DNA of 64,000 bases from an uncultured Oscillospiraceae bacterium (GTDB lineage: Bacteria; Bacillota; Clostridia; Oscillospirales; Oscillospiraceae). The stretch covers positions 41,776 through 105,775 of the forward strand of contig CALXDJ010000003.1 in the NCBI GenBank assembly GCA_944387035.1, given 5' to 3'. The position numbers and the translations under genes are program-made. Positions 17,776 through 26,771 of this stretch are shown one piece after another (the first letter of the stretch is position 1; each line of letters starts with the position of its first letter). A model generated the notes under the pieces. The model was not told the DNA's origin. It was given only the letters and a program-made list of their open reading frames with translations, and searched no databases.

Positions 17776-18033
17776 TTACTTGGAAACGGCTTTGTTGATC
17801 CGCTCCACCAGCTCCGCCCCGTCGGGGCTCTGCATGAGCTGCTGGACCAGGCGGACGATCTGCGAGGTGTCGCCCTTGGTGGCGGATTGGACTGCCCGCT
17901 GCAGTCCGGCCCCCTGATCGTTTCGGGTGAGCATCTGCATCAGCGCCTGGCCGTCCCGGGAACGCATGAGGGATTGCAGCAGCGCGGGATTGCCTTTGAG
18001 CTGCTGCGCGAGTTTGGCGGTGTTCTCGTCCAT
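17776..18033 (-). CDS. Hypothetical helical protein
   Basis: An 85-residue all-helical, cytosolic-looking protein: MDENTAKLAQQLKGNPALLQ at the start, and a second repeat-like unit around SPDGAELVERINK. ATG 18033 follows AAGGAGG, so the further upstream start at 18069 is rejected. It is the first gene of the three-gene operon 18033-17052. No known family or function recognised. Confidence 0.65.
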   Translation of the reverse strand: MDENTAKLAQQLKGNPALLQSLMRSRDGQALMQMLTRNDQGAGLQRAVQSATKGDTSQIVRLVQQLMQSPDGAELVERINKAVSK

Positions 18034-18094
18034 AAGTGCCTCCTTGGCGTGTAAAATGATTGGTTCCAAACCAGTATATGAGGCAGAGATACAA

Positions 18095-18124
18095 AACGTG
18101 CCTGTGCATTTGCACAGACACGTT
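18095..18124 (-). terminator. Terminator of nth
   Basis: The minus-strand stem ACGTGTCTGTGC/GCACAGGCACGT (one G-U pair, AAAT loop) is followed by TTTTG. It separates nth from the three-gene operon downstream. Confidence 0.65.
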
Positions 18125-18132
18125 CTGATTTT

Positions 18133-18768
18133 TTATTTGGTTTTTCCGGCGTCACAGTCCTGCCGCAGGGGACAACCCTCGCAGTGCGGGGAGCGGGCGG
18201 TGCAGGTATCCCGGCCGAAGAGCACCATCCGGTGGCAGAAGTTGGACGACTCCTTGGGCGGCAGAACCTCCCGCAGCTGCCGTTCTACCTTCAGCGGGTC
18301 CTTGGACCCGTCGGTGAGTCCCAAGCGGCCGGTGATGCGGATGCAGTGGGTGTCGCAGACGTAGGCGGGCTGGCCGAACACGTCTCCCAGAATCAGGTTG
18401 GCCGTCTTGCGGCCCACGCCGGGCAGGGCAGTGAGTTCCTCCATGGTGCCGGGAACTTTGCCGCCGTGGCGTTCCATCAGCTGCTGGGCGCAGGCGACGA
18501 TATCCCGGGCCTTGCCGTTATAGAAGCCGCAGGAGTGGATGTACTGCCCGACTTCGGCGGGGTCCGCCTGAGCAAAGCTCTCCAGGGTGGGGAAGCGGGC
18601 GTAAAGGGCGGGCGTGACTTTGTTGACCCGCTCATCCGTGCACTGGGCGGACAGCCGCACAGCAAAGAGCAGCTCATAGTCCTTGTCATATTGCAGGGAG
18701 CACAGAGCGTCGGGATAGAGCTCCTTGAGTGTTTCGATAATCCGCTTGACGGCGGCCTTGGATTTCAT
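18133..18768 (-). CDS. nth: Endonuclease III
   Basis: A 211-residue base-excision-repair glycosylase/AP lyase for oxidised pyrimidines. The helix-hairpin-helix LPGVGRKTANLIL carries the catalytic lysine; the catalytic aspartate is in CDTHCIRI. The [4Fe-4S] cluster motif C-x6-C-x2-C-x5-C is complete at the C-terminus (CTARSPHCEGCPLRQDC). ATG 18768 follows GAGGTG; a GTG three codons upstream overlaps that ribosome site and is less likely. A TATACT with TGG before it (18803-18798) may be its -10. Confidence 0.96.
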   Translation of the reverse strand: MKSKAAVKRIIETLKELYPDALCSLQYDKDYELLFAVRLSAQCTDERVNKVTPALYARFPTLESFAQADPAEVGQYIHSCGFYNGKARDIVACAQQLMERHGGKVPGTMEELTALPGVGRKTANLILGDVFGQPAYVCDTHCIRITGRLGLTDGSKDPLKVERQLREVLPPKESSNFCHRMVLFGRDTCTARSPHCEGCPLRQDCDAGKTK

Positions 18769-18901
18769 GTTCGTCACCTCGGGTTTGAGATGGCTTCAGT
18801 ATACCATACCCGTGCCCGGAAGGCCAGGGGAAAAAATCATGGTAATTTCCATGGATCTGTGTTATGATACAAAATTAGACACGAAGAAGGGAGGCGGCGC
18901 C

Positions 18902-20170
18902 ATGCAGCAGCCGTTGGCGGACGCGATCCGTCCGCAAACTCTGGATGATGTGGTGGGCCAGCGCCATCTGCTGGCGCCCGGCGCAGTGCTTCGGCGGCTG
19001 ATTGAAAGCGGTACGGAGGCCAATATGGTGTTCTACGGTCCCTCGGGAACGGGAAAGACCACCGTGGCCAATATCATTGCCGCCAGGACCCACAAGACCC
19101 TCCACCGGCTCAATGCCACCACGGCATCTTTACAGGATGTCAAGGACATCATGGCCGACGTGGGCACGCTGATGGCCCCGGGCGGGGTACTGCTGTATCT
19201 GGATGAGATCCAGTACTTCAACAAGAAGCAGCAGCAAAGCCTGCTGGAGTTCATGGAAAACGGCAAGCTGACGCTGATCGCCTCCACCACGGAAAATCCG
19301 TATTTTTACGTGTACAGCGCGCTGCTCTCCCGCAGCACGGTGTTTGAGTTCAAGGCCGTGCCGCCGGAGGAAGCGGAGCGGGCGGTCCTGCGGGCCCTGG
19401 AGCTGGAGCGGGAGCGTGCGGCGCTGCCCCTTTCCTGGGAGGACGACGTGCCGGGGCAGATTGCCATGGCCTGCGGCGGAGATGTGCGCAAGGCCATCAA
19501 CGCTGTGGAGCTTCTCTGCCAGGCGGCGGTCCCTGCGGAGGGAGCGCTGCACCTGACCGGAGAGGACGCCGCCCAGCTGGCCCAGCGCAGCGCCATGCGC
19601 TACGACCGGGACGGCGACGCCCATTACGACATCCTCTCGGCCTTGCAGAAATCCATCCGGGGCAGTGATCCCGACGCGGCGGTGCACTACTTGGGCCGTT
19701 TGCTGGAGGCGGGGGATCTGCTCTCGCCGTGCCGGCGGCTGCTGGTCATTGCGGCGGAGGACATCGGGCTGGCCTATCCCATGGCCATCGCCATAACCAA
19801 GGCCTGCGTGGATGCGGCGGTGCAGCTGGGACTGCCGGAGGCCCGGCTGCCTCTGGCGGAGGCAGCGGTTCTGCTGGCCACGGCGCCCAAGTCCAACACC
19901 GCCCATAACGCCATCATTGCCGCCATGGACGATCTGCGCCGGGGTAAGACCGGGGATATCCCCCGGCACCTGCAAAACGTCCACGCCGACACCACCGGCT
20001 TTGATAACCGGCAGCACTATTTGTATCCCCACGATTTCCCCCACCGCTGGGTGGAACAGCAGTATCTGCCCGATGCGCTCAAGGACGCCCACTATTATCA
20101 GTGGGGGGACAACAAGACCGAGCAGGCCGCCAAGGCCTATTGGGAGCGGATCAAGGGCAAGCCTCTGTGA
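18902..20170 (+). CDS. rarA: Replication-associated recombination protein A (AAA+ ATPase)
   Basis: A 422-residue homologue of MgsA/RarA/WRNIP1, which acts at stalled replication forks. It has the RPQTLDDVVGQRHLL N-terminus, Walker A GPSGTGKTT near residue 47, Walker B LYLDEIQYFNK and sensor-1 STTENPYF. The C-terminal tetramerisation region includes KSIRGSDPDAAVHYLGRLL and AEDIGLAYP. ATG 18902 follows GAAGGGAGG. The last 20 bases overlap the end of the S1-domain gene on the other strand. Confidence 0.96.
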   Translation: MQQPLADAIRPQTLDDVVGQRHLLAPGAVLRRLIESGTEANMVFYGPSGTGKTTVANIIAARTHKTLHRLNATTASLQDVKDIMADVGTLMAPGGVLLYLDEIQYFNKKQQQSLLEFMENGKLTLIASTTENPYFYVYSALLSRSTVFEFKAVPPEEAERAVLRALELERERAALPLSWEDDVPGQIAMACGGDVRKAINAVELLCQAAVPAEGALHLTGEDAAQLAQRSAMRYDRDGDAHYDILSALQKSIRGSDPDAAVHYLGRLLEAGDLLSPCRRLLVIAAEDIGLAYPMAIAITKACVDAAVQLGLPEARLPLAEAAVLLATAPKSNTAHNAIIAAMDDLRRGKTGDIPRHLQNVHADTTGFDNRQHYLYPHDFPHRWVEQQYLPDALKDAHYYQWGDNKTEQAAKAYWERIKGKPL

Positions 20171-21086
20171 AATCCGTCAGAATCGGCGGCCGCAGGCACC
20201 CCGGCGGAGAGTAGACCCACTGTTCCAGGGTGCCGTCTGTGATCTGATAGCGCACCGGATCCGGAACCTGGGGCGGGGGAAGTGTCTCAATGATGTGGAG
20301 CTTGATCTTCATCCGGTCGGGACGGATGCTCTTGATGTACACGGAGACGCCGTCGCCGGGGGAGAGGCCCTCCCGGGTGTCCGCCAGGCCGGAGAGGTTG
20401 GGGGCAAGCTCAATGAAGCTGCCGTAGTCCCGGATGCTGCGCACAATTCCCCGGACGGTTTCTCCCGGAGCAAAGCGGCTGGCGTTTTCCATCCAGGTGC
20501 CCAGCAGCTCCCGGTGGGTCATGGTGATGCGCCGGGTTTCCCGGTCCACGGACCATACCGCCGCCAGAATCCGCTCGCCCTCCCGGAAGCGCTGGGCGGG
20601 GTGGGCAATGCGGGAGACGGAGATCCGCTCCACCGGCAGCATGGCCACGATGCCGCAGCCGATGTCCACAAAGGCGCCGAAGGACTCCAGCCGGGTGACC
20701 CGGCAGGTGAGCACGGTGCCGGGCCGGATCTCCTGAAGCAGAAAGTCCATGGCCTGCTCCTGGGCGTCCCGGCGGGACAGCAGGGCCACCGGCGCGCCTT
20801 TTTCGTCACTGCGCAGTTCTTTTACAGTAAAGCAAGTTTGCTTTCCAACCCTTGAAATAACAGCAATATCTCGATCTGCACCGCTGATCCAGGGGGCGAT
20901 GGCCTCCTGTCGGGGGATCTGGGCCTGGATTCCGCCCAGAGACAGGTGCAGGGTGTGGGCGGCGTCACAGCGCTGGACGACGCCTTCCAGAATCGTACCG
21001 GCTGCCAGGGCCTCTTCCAGTTCGGTACGGGTACAGGCGGCGGGAGGGCGCAGGCCCTCCGGCGGGAAAAGACGGTTTACGGGCAT
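20151..21086 (-). CDS. S1 RNA-binding domain protein (RpsA-like)
   Basis: A 311-residue protein with at least two clear S1/OB domains: one around residues 125-195 (RPGTVLTCRVTRLESFGAFV) and one around 205-265 (GETVRGIVRSIRDYGSFIEL), plus a weaker one near residues 25-95. Such short multi-S1 proteins are common in Clostridia and act in translation or RNA metabolism; the exact role is unknown. ATG 21086 has a weak AGGATG upstream; an ATG at 21098 is possible. The 3' end overlaps rarA by 20 bases, tail to tail. Confidence 0.85.
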   Translation of the reverse strand: MPVNRLFPPEGLRPPAACTRTELEEALAAGTILEGVVQRCDAAHTLHLSLGGIQAQIPRQEAIAPWISGADRDIAVISRVGKQTCFTVKELRSDEKGAPVALLSRRDAQEQAMDFLLQEIRPGTVLTCRVTRLESFGAFVDIGCGIVAMLPVERISVSRIAHPAQRFREGERILAAVWSVDRETRRITMTHRELLGTWMENASRFAPGETVRGIVRSIRDYGSFIELAPNLSGLADTREGLSPGDGVSVYIKSIRPDRMKIKLHIIETLPPPQVPDPVRYQITDGTLEQWVYSPPGCLRPPILTDFTEACP

Positions 21087-21180
21087 AGTTGATCGCATCC
21101 TATCTGCCGCATACCGCGGCGTAATCTCCTATAGAGAGTATGATATGCACGATCCGGGGACGGATTGACAGGAGGTAGGC

Positions 21181-21372
21181 ATGGACCTGCATTTACATGA
21201 TTATGTGGAGCTGAAAAAGCCCCATCCCTGCGGGAGTACCCAGTGGGAAATCCTGCGGGTGGGCATGGACATCAAGCTCCGGTGCCGGGGCTGCGGACAT
21301 GAGCTGATGCTCCCGCGCAGCAAGGCGGAGAAGAGTATTCGTAAGATCCTGAAGAAGGAGGAGACCCCATGA
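21181..21372 (+). CDS. DUF951 family small protein
   Basis: A 63-residue protein of the DUF951/YyzM family, recognised by MDLHLHDYVELKKPHPCGS, WEILRVGMDIKLRCRGCGH (a CxxC pair plus an upstream Cys) and the basic C-terminus. Possibly zinc- or nucleic-acid-binding, but no function is established. ATG 21181 follows an AGGAGGTAG site. Its stop overlaps the start of a 31-codon membrane peptide (ATGA). Confidence 0.85.
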   Translation: MDLHLHDYVELKKPHPCGSTQWEILRVGMDIKLRCRGCGHELMLPRSKAEKSIRKILKKEETP

Positions 21373-21464
21373 GCAAGAAATCCACCCGGGCTGTGGCGCT
21401 GGTATTGGTGGCGGTGATGATCGTGGCGCTGGTAGCGTCTATGATCGCGCCGTACGTATCATAA
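21369..21464 (+). CDS. 31-residue single-pass membrane peptide
   Basis: MSKKSTRAVALVLVAVMIVA is the start: four charged or polar N-terminal residues, then a ~20-residue hydrophobic helix ending ASMIAPYVS. Its ATG overlaps the DUF951 stop (ATGA) and has GAAGGAGGAG at 21353-21362 as ribosome site, so it is very likely translated. Size and layout resemble Prli42-type (DUF4044) miniproteins that anchor the stressosome in Firmicutes, but the sequence match is too weak for a firm call. Confidence 0.65.
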   Translation: MSKKSTRAVALVLVAVMIVALVASMIAPYVS

Positions 21465-21486
21465 CGGGAACTTCACAAGCGCGCAG

Positions 21487-21522
21487 AGAGGGCGGACGGC
21501 CAATGGCCGTCCGCCCTCTGTT
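21487..21522 (+). terminator. Terminator hairpin after the membrane peptide
   Basis: A 15-bp perfect GC-rich stem (21487-21501 with 21505-21519) with a 3-base loop, but only GTTTG follows. It probably ends the DUF951 unit before spoIIGA. Confidence 0.65.
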
Positions 21523-21556
21523 TGCGACGCCTTTCACCGGCGGACCGGCCTATAAT
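21522..21556 (+). promoter_or_regulatory. Candidate spoIIG promoter with long spacer
   Basis: A perfect TATAAT lies at 21551-21556, 28 bases before the spoIIGA start. The nearest -35-like sequence is TTGCGA at 21522-21527, giving a 23-base spacer. The B. subtilis spoIIG promoter also has an over-long spacer and needs Spo0A. No perfect TGTCGAA box was seen here. Confidence 0.45.
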
Positions 21557-21583
21557 AGCGTTCATCGGCGGAAGGGAGGCGGC

Positions 21584-22519
21584 ATGATGACAGTGGTGTA
21601 TGTGGACAGCGTGTTCATCCTCAACGGGGTGATGGACTACTTGCTGCTTCTGGTCACGGCCCGGCTGGCGGGGATCCCGCTGCGCAGGCGGCGGTATCTG
21701 CTGGCTGCTCTGGCGGGAGCTGCGTACGCGGTGGCGGTGTTTTTGCCGGGCATGGGGTTTTTGTCCGCCCCGCCGGTGAAGGCGGCGGCAGGCGTATTGA
21801 TGGCTCTGATCGCCTACGGCGGTGAAACCCGGCTGGCCCGGCTGACGCTGCTGTTTTTTGCCTTGTCCTGTGCGCTGGCAGGCAGCGTGCTGGCGCTGGG
21901 GCTGCTGGCGGGAGGCAGTGTGCCGGTGACCCGGGGAGTGTTCTACACGGACGTGGATGCCCGGGTGCTGCTGGCGGCCGCCACGGCGGCCTATGGACTG
22001 GTGCGTGTGGTGTTCCGGGCGGCGGCCCGCAGCGGCGTGGAGGGCCGTCTGGTGCCGGTTCGGATTGCCATAGATGGAAAGACGGCGGAGCTGACAGCCC
22101 TGTGGGACAGCGGCAATACCCTCCGGGACCCGGTGGACGGACAGCCGGTGCTGGTGGTGGCGCCGGGCTCTCTGCGGGGGATCCTGCCGGGAGCGGCGGC
22201 CCGGCTCTGCACGCCGGAGGCTTTGGGTGCTCCGGCGGAGCTGCTGGCACCCCTGGCCCAAGCGGCACCGGAACTGGCGCCGCGGCTTGCGCCTTACCGG
22301 GCGGTGGGAGTCCGGGGCGGGCTGCTGGTGACGGTGCGTTCGGAGTGGACGCAGATCGGCGCGCAGCGCCATCCGGGACTGCGGCTGGCACTCTCTCCCA
22401 CGGTGCTGGGAGACGGATATGCCGCTTTGTGGGGCGGCGAGGTGAGAATGGGAGGACGACATGAACATCAAAACACTGCTGGGACGTCTTGTCAGGTGGC
22501 TGGGCCTGCTGCCGGATGA
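21584..22519 (+). CDS. spoIIGA: Sigma-E processing peptidase SpoIIGA
   Basis: A 311-residue membrane-embedded aspartic protease that cleaves pro-sigma-E in the mother cell after septation. The N-terminal half has five hydrophobic segments, starting [20 protein letters not shown]. The C-terminal protease domain carries the catalytic aspartate in [23 protein letters not shown] 21584 follows GAAGGGAGGC; the ATG at 21587 is an alternative. The last 59 bases overlap sigE in another frame, longer than usual, and the C-terminal ~20 residues read from the overlap look non-homologous. Confidence 0.93.
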   Translation: MMTVVYVDSVFILNGVMDYLLLLVTARLAGIPLRRRRYLLAALAGAAYAVAVFLPGMGFLSAPPVKAAAGVLMALIAYGGETRLARLTLLFFALSCALAGSVLALGLLAGGSVPVTRGVFYTDVDARVLLAAATAAYGLVRVVFRAAARSGVEGRLVPVRIAIDGKTAELTALWDSGNTLRDPVDGQPVLVVAPGSLRGILPGAAARLCTPEALGAPAELLAPLAQAAPELAPRLAPYRAVGVRGGLLVTVRSEWTQIGAQRHPGLRLALSPTVLGDGYAALWGGEVRMGGRHEHQNTAGTSCQVAGPAAG

Positions 22520-23162
22520 GGGCATTCATTACATCGGAGGCAGCGATACCCTGCCTCCGCCCCTGACCCGGGAAGAAGAGGCGGCGCTGCTGGAACGTCT
22601 GGAGGATGAGGATGCCCGCAAAGCGCTGATTGAGCACAACCTGCGGCTGGTGGTTTACATTGCCCGGCGGTTTGAAAATACCGGCGTGGGCATCGAAGAC
22701 CTGATCTCCATCGGGACCATTGGCCTCATCAAGGCCGTGGGGACGTACCGCACGGACAAAAACATCAAGCTGGCTACCTACGCCTCCCGGTGCATCGAAA
22801 ACGAGATTCTCATGCACCTGCGTAAAAACGCCAACCGGAAGGGGGAGGTCTCCTTTGATGAGCCCCTCAACACCGACTGGGACGGCAACGAGCTGCTGCT
22901 CTCCGACGTGCTGGGCACCGACGCCGACATCGTGATGCGTCCCATTGAGGAGGACGTGGACCGAAGCCTGCTCTCGGCAGCCATCGCGTCCCTCTCTCCC
23001 CGGGAAAAGCAGATCATCACCATGCGCTTCGGCCTGGGCGGCACCCGGGAGCAGACGCAAAAGGAGGTGGCGGACCAGCTGGGGATCTCCCAGTCCTACA
23101 TCTCCCGGCTGGAAAAGCGCATCATTTCCCGGCTGAAAAAGGAAATTTTGCGCCTGAGCTGA
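22461..23162 (+). CDS. sigE: RNA polymerase sporulation sigma factor SigE
   Basis: A 233-residue sigma-70 family factor for the early mother cell. The first ~27 residues ([20 protein letters not shown] and on) match the pro-sequence removed by SpoIIGA. Region 2 is clear at [16 protein letters not shown] and [20 protein letters not shown]. Region 4 ends with the helix-turn-helix [28 protein letters not shown] precedes ATG 22461, inside spoIIGA, so expression is coupled to the processing enzyme. Confidence 0.96.
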   Translation: MNIKTLLGRLVRWLGLLPDEGIHYIGGSDTLPPPLTREEEAALLERLEDEDARKALIEHNLRLVVYIARRFENTGVGIEDLISIGTIGLIKAVGTYRTDKNIKLATYASRCIENEILMHLRKNANRKGEVSFDEPLNTDWDGNELLLSDVLGTDADIVMRPIEEDVDRSLLSAAIASLSPREKQIITMRFGLGGTREQTQKEVADQLGISQSYISRLEKRIISRLKKEILRLS

Positions 23163-23164
23163 CC

Positions 23165-23193
23165 TTGACAAGCGCAAGGGGGTATATTATACT
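23165..23193 (+). promoter_or_regulatory. Promoter of the T-box-valS operon
   Basis: TTGACA at 23165-23170, an exact 17-base spacer, and TATACT at 23188-23193. It lies only two bases after the sigE stop. Confidence 0.88.
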
Positions 23194-23199
23194 AAAGCG

Positions 23200-23456
23200 G
23201 TATATTGGAACTGCGAAGAAGGGGAGCAGTACCGGCCGGCGGGAAGCCAAGAGAGGAAACGGAGGGTGGAAGTTTCCGTGACCGCGGCGGGGAAGTCGTC
23301 CCGGAGCATCGCGGCTGAAACACCAGTAAGCCGCGGCGGATCCCACCGTTACCGGGCGGCGGCGCTATGCGCCCCAAGAGCGCGGGAATTCCCGAATCCA
23401 GGTGGTACCACGGACTGATGTTCGCCCTGAGCCGATACGGCTCGGGGCGTTTTTTT
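23200..23456 (+). ncRNA. T-box leader (probably valine-specific)
   Basis: The leader fills most of the ~350-base gap between sigE and the next gene. The T-box core AGGTGGTACCACGG is at 23400-23413 and would pair with the CCA end of uncharged tRNA. Upstream, a Stem I-like region carries a GGAGCAGTACC loop, an AGAGAG element and GGTGGAAG. It ends in a terminator (stem 23423-23434 with 23438-23449, T run to 23456), the alternative to the antiterminator. The downstream valS argues for valine; GTC at 23295-23297 or 23298-23300 is a candidate specifier, not verified by folding. Confidence 0.92.
23423..23456 (+). terminator. T-box-controlled terminator
   Basis: A 12-bp stem with one G-U pair (23423-23434 with 23438-23449), a 3-base loop and seven T. 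It forms when the antiterminator is not stabilised by uncharged tRNA. Confidence 0.9.
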
Positions 23457-23510
23457 ATGGGTTCCGGCCTGGAAGAACGGAAAACACCAACCAAACAAGG
23501 GAGAGACGAG

Positions 23511-24020
23511 ATGAAATTTGAAGCGGAGATGAAATTGACCTACCGCCAGCTGCTGGCACTGTACACGGTGTCGGAAAAGCTGTTCCGGCGCAAGCAGATG
23601 CTGCTGTTCCGGGTGCTGTTTCTGGCCATCGGCGTCTGGCGGACCTGGACGGCCTGGGAGCAGGTGACGGCGGACGGCATGTCCTTCCGGCGGGTGAGCT
23701 ACCTGATGATCGGCATTTTGTTCCTGATCGCAGGCCTGATTCCCAACCTGGTCAGCGCGGCGTTCGCCCGGATGCGGGCCATCTATACGGGCAAAATTCT
23801 CTTTGAGGGCAGCTGCCTGTATGAGGTCATCGGCGACCAGAAGATCCGCCACAACTATGACAAGGTCTATGCGCTGGTATATTACCGGGGCTATGATTTT
23901 ATTTTCCTGGACCCTCTGGCCAGTCTGGTGGTACGGCTGGATGAAGTCCCTGGCCGGGACCCGGAGGAGCTGCGGCGCTTTTTGTCCGAACAATGCAACA
24001 AACCGTATCAGCGTGTCTGA
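23511..24020 (+). CDS. YcxB-like membrane protein
   Basis: A 169-residue protein with two transmembrane segments at about residues 32-48 (LLFRVLFLAIGVWRTW) and 60-82 (VSYLMIGILFLIAGLIPNLV), followed by a cytosolic beta-rich domain (KIRHNYDKVYALVYYRGYDF). That arrangement fits the YcxB-like family, of unknown function. ATG 23511 follows AAGGGAGAG. It lies between the T-box and valS, 27 bases before valS, so it should be induced by tRNA uncharging along with valS, an uncommon arrangement. Confidence 0.72.
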   Translation: MKFEAEMKLTYRQLLALYTVSEKLFRRKQMLLFRVLFLAIGVWRTWTAWEQVTADGMSFRRVSYLMIGILFLIAGLIPNLVSAAFARMRAIYTGKILFEGSCLYEVIGDQKIRHNYDKVYALVYYRGYDFIFLDPLASLVVRLDEVPGRDPEELRRFLSEQCNKPYQRV

Positions 24021-24047
24021 TGGAGTCTATCAAAAAGGAGAATCCCC

Positions 24048-26684
24048 ATGAACAAAGAACTACCCAAGGTGTATGAACCCCAGCAGGTGGAGTCCCGCAT
24101 CTATGAGATGTGGGAAAACGCCGGCTGCTTCCGGGGTGAGCCGGACCCCGACAAGAAGCCCTTTTCCATTGTGATGCCCCCGCCCAACGTCACCGGCCAG
24201 CTGCACATGGGCCATGCCCTGGACTCCACGCTCCAGGATATCCTCACCCGCTTCAAGCGCATGCAGGGCTATTCCGCTCTGTGGCTGCCCGGCACGGACC
24301 ACGCCGGCATTGCCACCCAGATCAAGGTGGAAGAGGAGCTGCGGGTCAAGGAGGGCAAGACCCGGTATGACCTGGGCCGTGAGAAGTTCCTCCAGCGCGT
24401 GTGGCAGTGGAAGGAAAAGTACGGCGGCCGCATTGTCGAGCAGCAGAAGAAGCTGGGCGTCTCCTGTGACTGGAGCCGCTCCCGCTTCACCATGGACGAG
24501 GGCTGCTCCAAGGCCGTGCGGGAGACCTTCTGCGACCTGTACGAAAAGGGCCTCATTTACAAGGGCAGCCGGATCATCAACTGGTGCCCCCACTGCATCA
24601 CGGCTCTGTCCGACGCCGAGGTGGAGTATCAGGACAAGCCCGGCCACCTGTGGCACATCCGCTATCCGCTCTCCGACGGTTCCGGTGATCTGGTGGTGGC
24701 GACCACCCGTCCCGAGACCATGATGGGCGATACCGGCGTGGCCGTGAACCCTGAGGATGAGCGCTTCAAGGATCTGGTGGGCAAGACCTGCATTCTGCCC
24801 ATCATGAACCGGGAGATTCCCATTGTAGCCGACGAATACGTGGAGCTGGGCTTCGGCACCGGTGCGGTGAAGATGACCCCCGCTCATGACCCCAACGACT
24901 TTGAGGTGGGCCTGCGCCACAATCTGGAGGTCATCCGCTGCATCGGCGACGACGGCAAGATCAATGAAAACGGCGGCCCCTATCAGGGCATGGACCGGTA
25001 TGAGTGCCGCAAGCAGATCGTCAAGGATCTGGAGGAGCAGGGATATCTGGTCAAGACCGAGCCTTACAGCCACAACGTGGGCACCTGCTACCGCTGCCAC
25101 AACGACGTGGAGCCGCTGATCTCCGCCCAGTGGTTCGTGAAGATGGAGCCCCTGGCCCAGGAGGCTCTGCGCGTGGTGAAGGACGGCGAGGTGAAGTTCG
25201 TTCCCGAGCGCTTCTCCAAGACCTATATCAACTGGATGGAGAACGTGCACGACTGGTGCATCTCCCGCCAGCTCTGGTGGGGTCACCAGATTCCCGCGTG
25301 GTACTGCGACGAGTGCGGCCATATCAATGTCTCCCGGGAGGATCCCACCAAGTGCGAAAAGTGCGGCTGCACCCATCTGACCCGGGACCCCGATGTGCTG
25401 GACACCTGGTTCTCTTCCGCCCTGTGGCCCTTCTCCACTCTGGGCTGGCCGGATAAGACCGCGGATCTGGACTATTACTATCCCACCTCCGTCATGGTCA
25501 CCGGCTATGACATCATCTTCTTCTGGGTGGCCCGGATGATCTTCTCCGGCTGCGAGCAGATGAAGAAGATTCCCTTCCACACCGTGCTGATTCACGGCCT
25601 GGTCCGGGACGACAAGGGCCGCAAGATGTCCAAGTCTCTGGGCAACGGCATCGATCCCCTGGAAATGGCGGAAAAGTACGGCGCCGACGCCCTGCGCTTC
25701 AACCTCATCACCGGCAACTCCCCGGGCAACGACACCCGGTTCTATACCGAAAAGTGCGAGGCTATGCGCAACTTCGCCAACAAGATCTGGAACGCCAGCC
25801 GGTTTGTGATGATGAACCTCACCATCGACCGCTGCACGCTGCCCGGCCGGGACCAGCTGGCCGCCGAGGACAAGTGGGTGCTCTCCAAGCTCAATACCCT
25901 CATCAAGGAAGTCACGGAGAATCTGGACAGCTACGAGATCGGCGTGGCTTCCGCCAAGGTCTATGACTTCATCTGGGACACCTACTGCGACTGGTATATC
26001 GAGCTGACCAAGACCCGCCTCAACGGCGAGGACGAGCAGGCCAAGCTGACGGCGCAGAACGTGCTCTGCTACGTGCTCACCGAGCTTTTGAAGCTGCTCC
26101 ATCCCTTCATGCCCTTCATCACGGAGGAGATCTTCCAGGCACTGCCCCATGAGGGCGACTTCATCATGACCTCCCAGTGGCCGGAGTACCGTCCGGAGCT
26201 GTCCTTCCCCGAGGAGGAGAGCGCCATGGAGGCTGTGATGGACACCATCAAGGCCATCCGGACCCGGCGCGCTGAGATGAACGTGCCCCCCTCCAAGAAG
26301 GCGGAGGTGCTGTTGGTCACGGCCACGCCGGAGATCTACACCCAGGGCCTGCACTTCCTGGAGCGTCTGGCCTACGCCAGCAGCGTGACTTTCTCCCAGA
26401 CCGCCCCGGCCGATGTTTCCGGTCAGGTCAGCGTGGTCACCGCCAACGCCACGGCCTATATGCCTCTGGCGGAGCTGGTGGATCTGGCTGCGGAACGGGA
26501 GCGCATTGCCAAGGAGAAGGAGAAGGCGGAAAACGGCCTGCGCATTGTGGAGCAGAAGCTCTCCAATGAGAAGTTTGTCTCCAAGGCGCCGGAAGCCGTG
26601 GTCAACGCCGAGAAGGAAAAGGCTGCCAAGTACCGCGAGCTCATTGCCAAGCTGGAGGAATCCGCCCGGGCCATGGAGCTGTAA
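24048..26684 (+). CDS. valS: Valine--tRNA ligase
   Basis: An 878-residue class I aaRS. HIGH motif in [15 protein letters not shown] near residue 50, the editing (CP1) domain in the first half with the [15 protein letters not shown] segment, zinc-type Cys pairs around residues 345-450 (YRCHND, CDECGH, CEKCGC), and KMSKS in [13 protein letters not shown]. The C-terminal ~65 residues form the coiled-coil tRNA-binding arm ([20 protein letters not shown]). ATG 24048 follows AAAAAGGAGAAT. Regulated by the upstream T-box. Confidence 0.98.
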   Translation: MNKELPKVYEPQQVESRIYEMWENAGCFRGEPDPDKKPFSIVMPPPNVTGQLHMGHALDSTLQDILTRFKRMQGYSALWLPGTDHAGIATQIKVEEELRVKEGKTRYDLGREKFLQRVWQWKEKYGGRIVEQQKKLGVSCDWSRSRFTMDEGCSKAVRETFCDLYEKGLIYKGSRIINWCPHCITALSDAEVEYQDKPGHLWHIRYPLSDGSGDLVVATTRPETMMGDTGVAVNPEDERFKDLVGKTCILPIMNREIPIVADEYVELGFGTGAVKMTPAHDPNDFEVGLRHNLEVIRCIGDDGKINENGGPYQGMDRYECRKQIVKDLEEQGYLVKTEPYSHNVGTCYRCHNDVEPLISAQWFVKMEPLAQEALRVVKDGEVKFVPERFSKTYINWMENVHDWCISRQLWWGHQIPAWYCDECGHINVSREDPTKCEKCGCTHLTRDPDVLDTWFSSALWPFSTLGWPDKTADLDYYYPTSVMVTGYDIIFFWVARMIFSGCEQMKKIPFHTVLIHGLVRDDKGRKMSKSLGNGIDPLEMAEKYGADALRFNLITGNSPGNDTRFYTEKCEAMRNFANKIWNASRFVMMNLTIDRCTLPGRDQLAAEDKWVLSKLNTLIKEVTENLDSYEIGVASAKVYDFIWDTYCDWYIELTKTRLNGEDEQAKLTAQNVLCYVLTELLKLLHPFMPFITEEIFQALPHEGDFIMTSQWPEYRPELSFPEEESAMEAVMDTIKAIRTRRAEMNVPPSKKAEVLLVTATPEIYTQGLHFLERLAYASSVTFSQTAPADVSGQVSVVTANATAYMPLAELVDLAAERERIAKEKEKAENGLRIVEQKLSNEKFVSKAPEAVVNAEKEKAAKYRELIAKLEESARAMEL

Positions 26685-26700
26685 TCCGTTGAAATTGAAA

Positions 26701-26729
26701 AGCGCCCCTGCTCGGCAGGGGCGCTTTTT
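26701..26729 (+). terminator. Rho-independent terminator of valS
   Basis: An 11-bp perfect stem (26701-26711 with 26715-26725), a TCG loop and T5. Confidence 0.95.
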
Positions 26730-26771
26730 GCTTGGAAAAGTCCGGAAAAGTTTCCCGGGAAAGGGAAACCG

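Noticed and set aside
23367..23510. Extended N-terminus for the YcxB-like protein through the T-box
   Set aside because: Those codons cover the T-box core and terminator, which are RNA elements; ATG 23511 has its own ribosome site.
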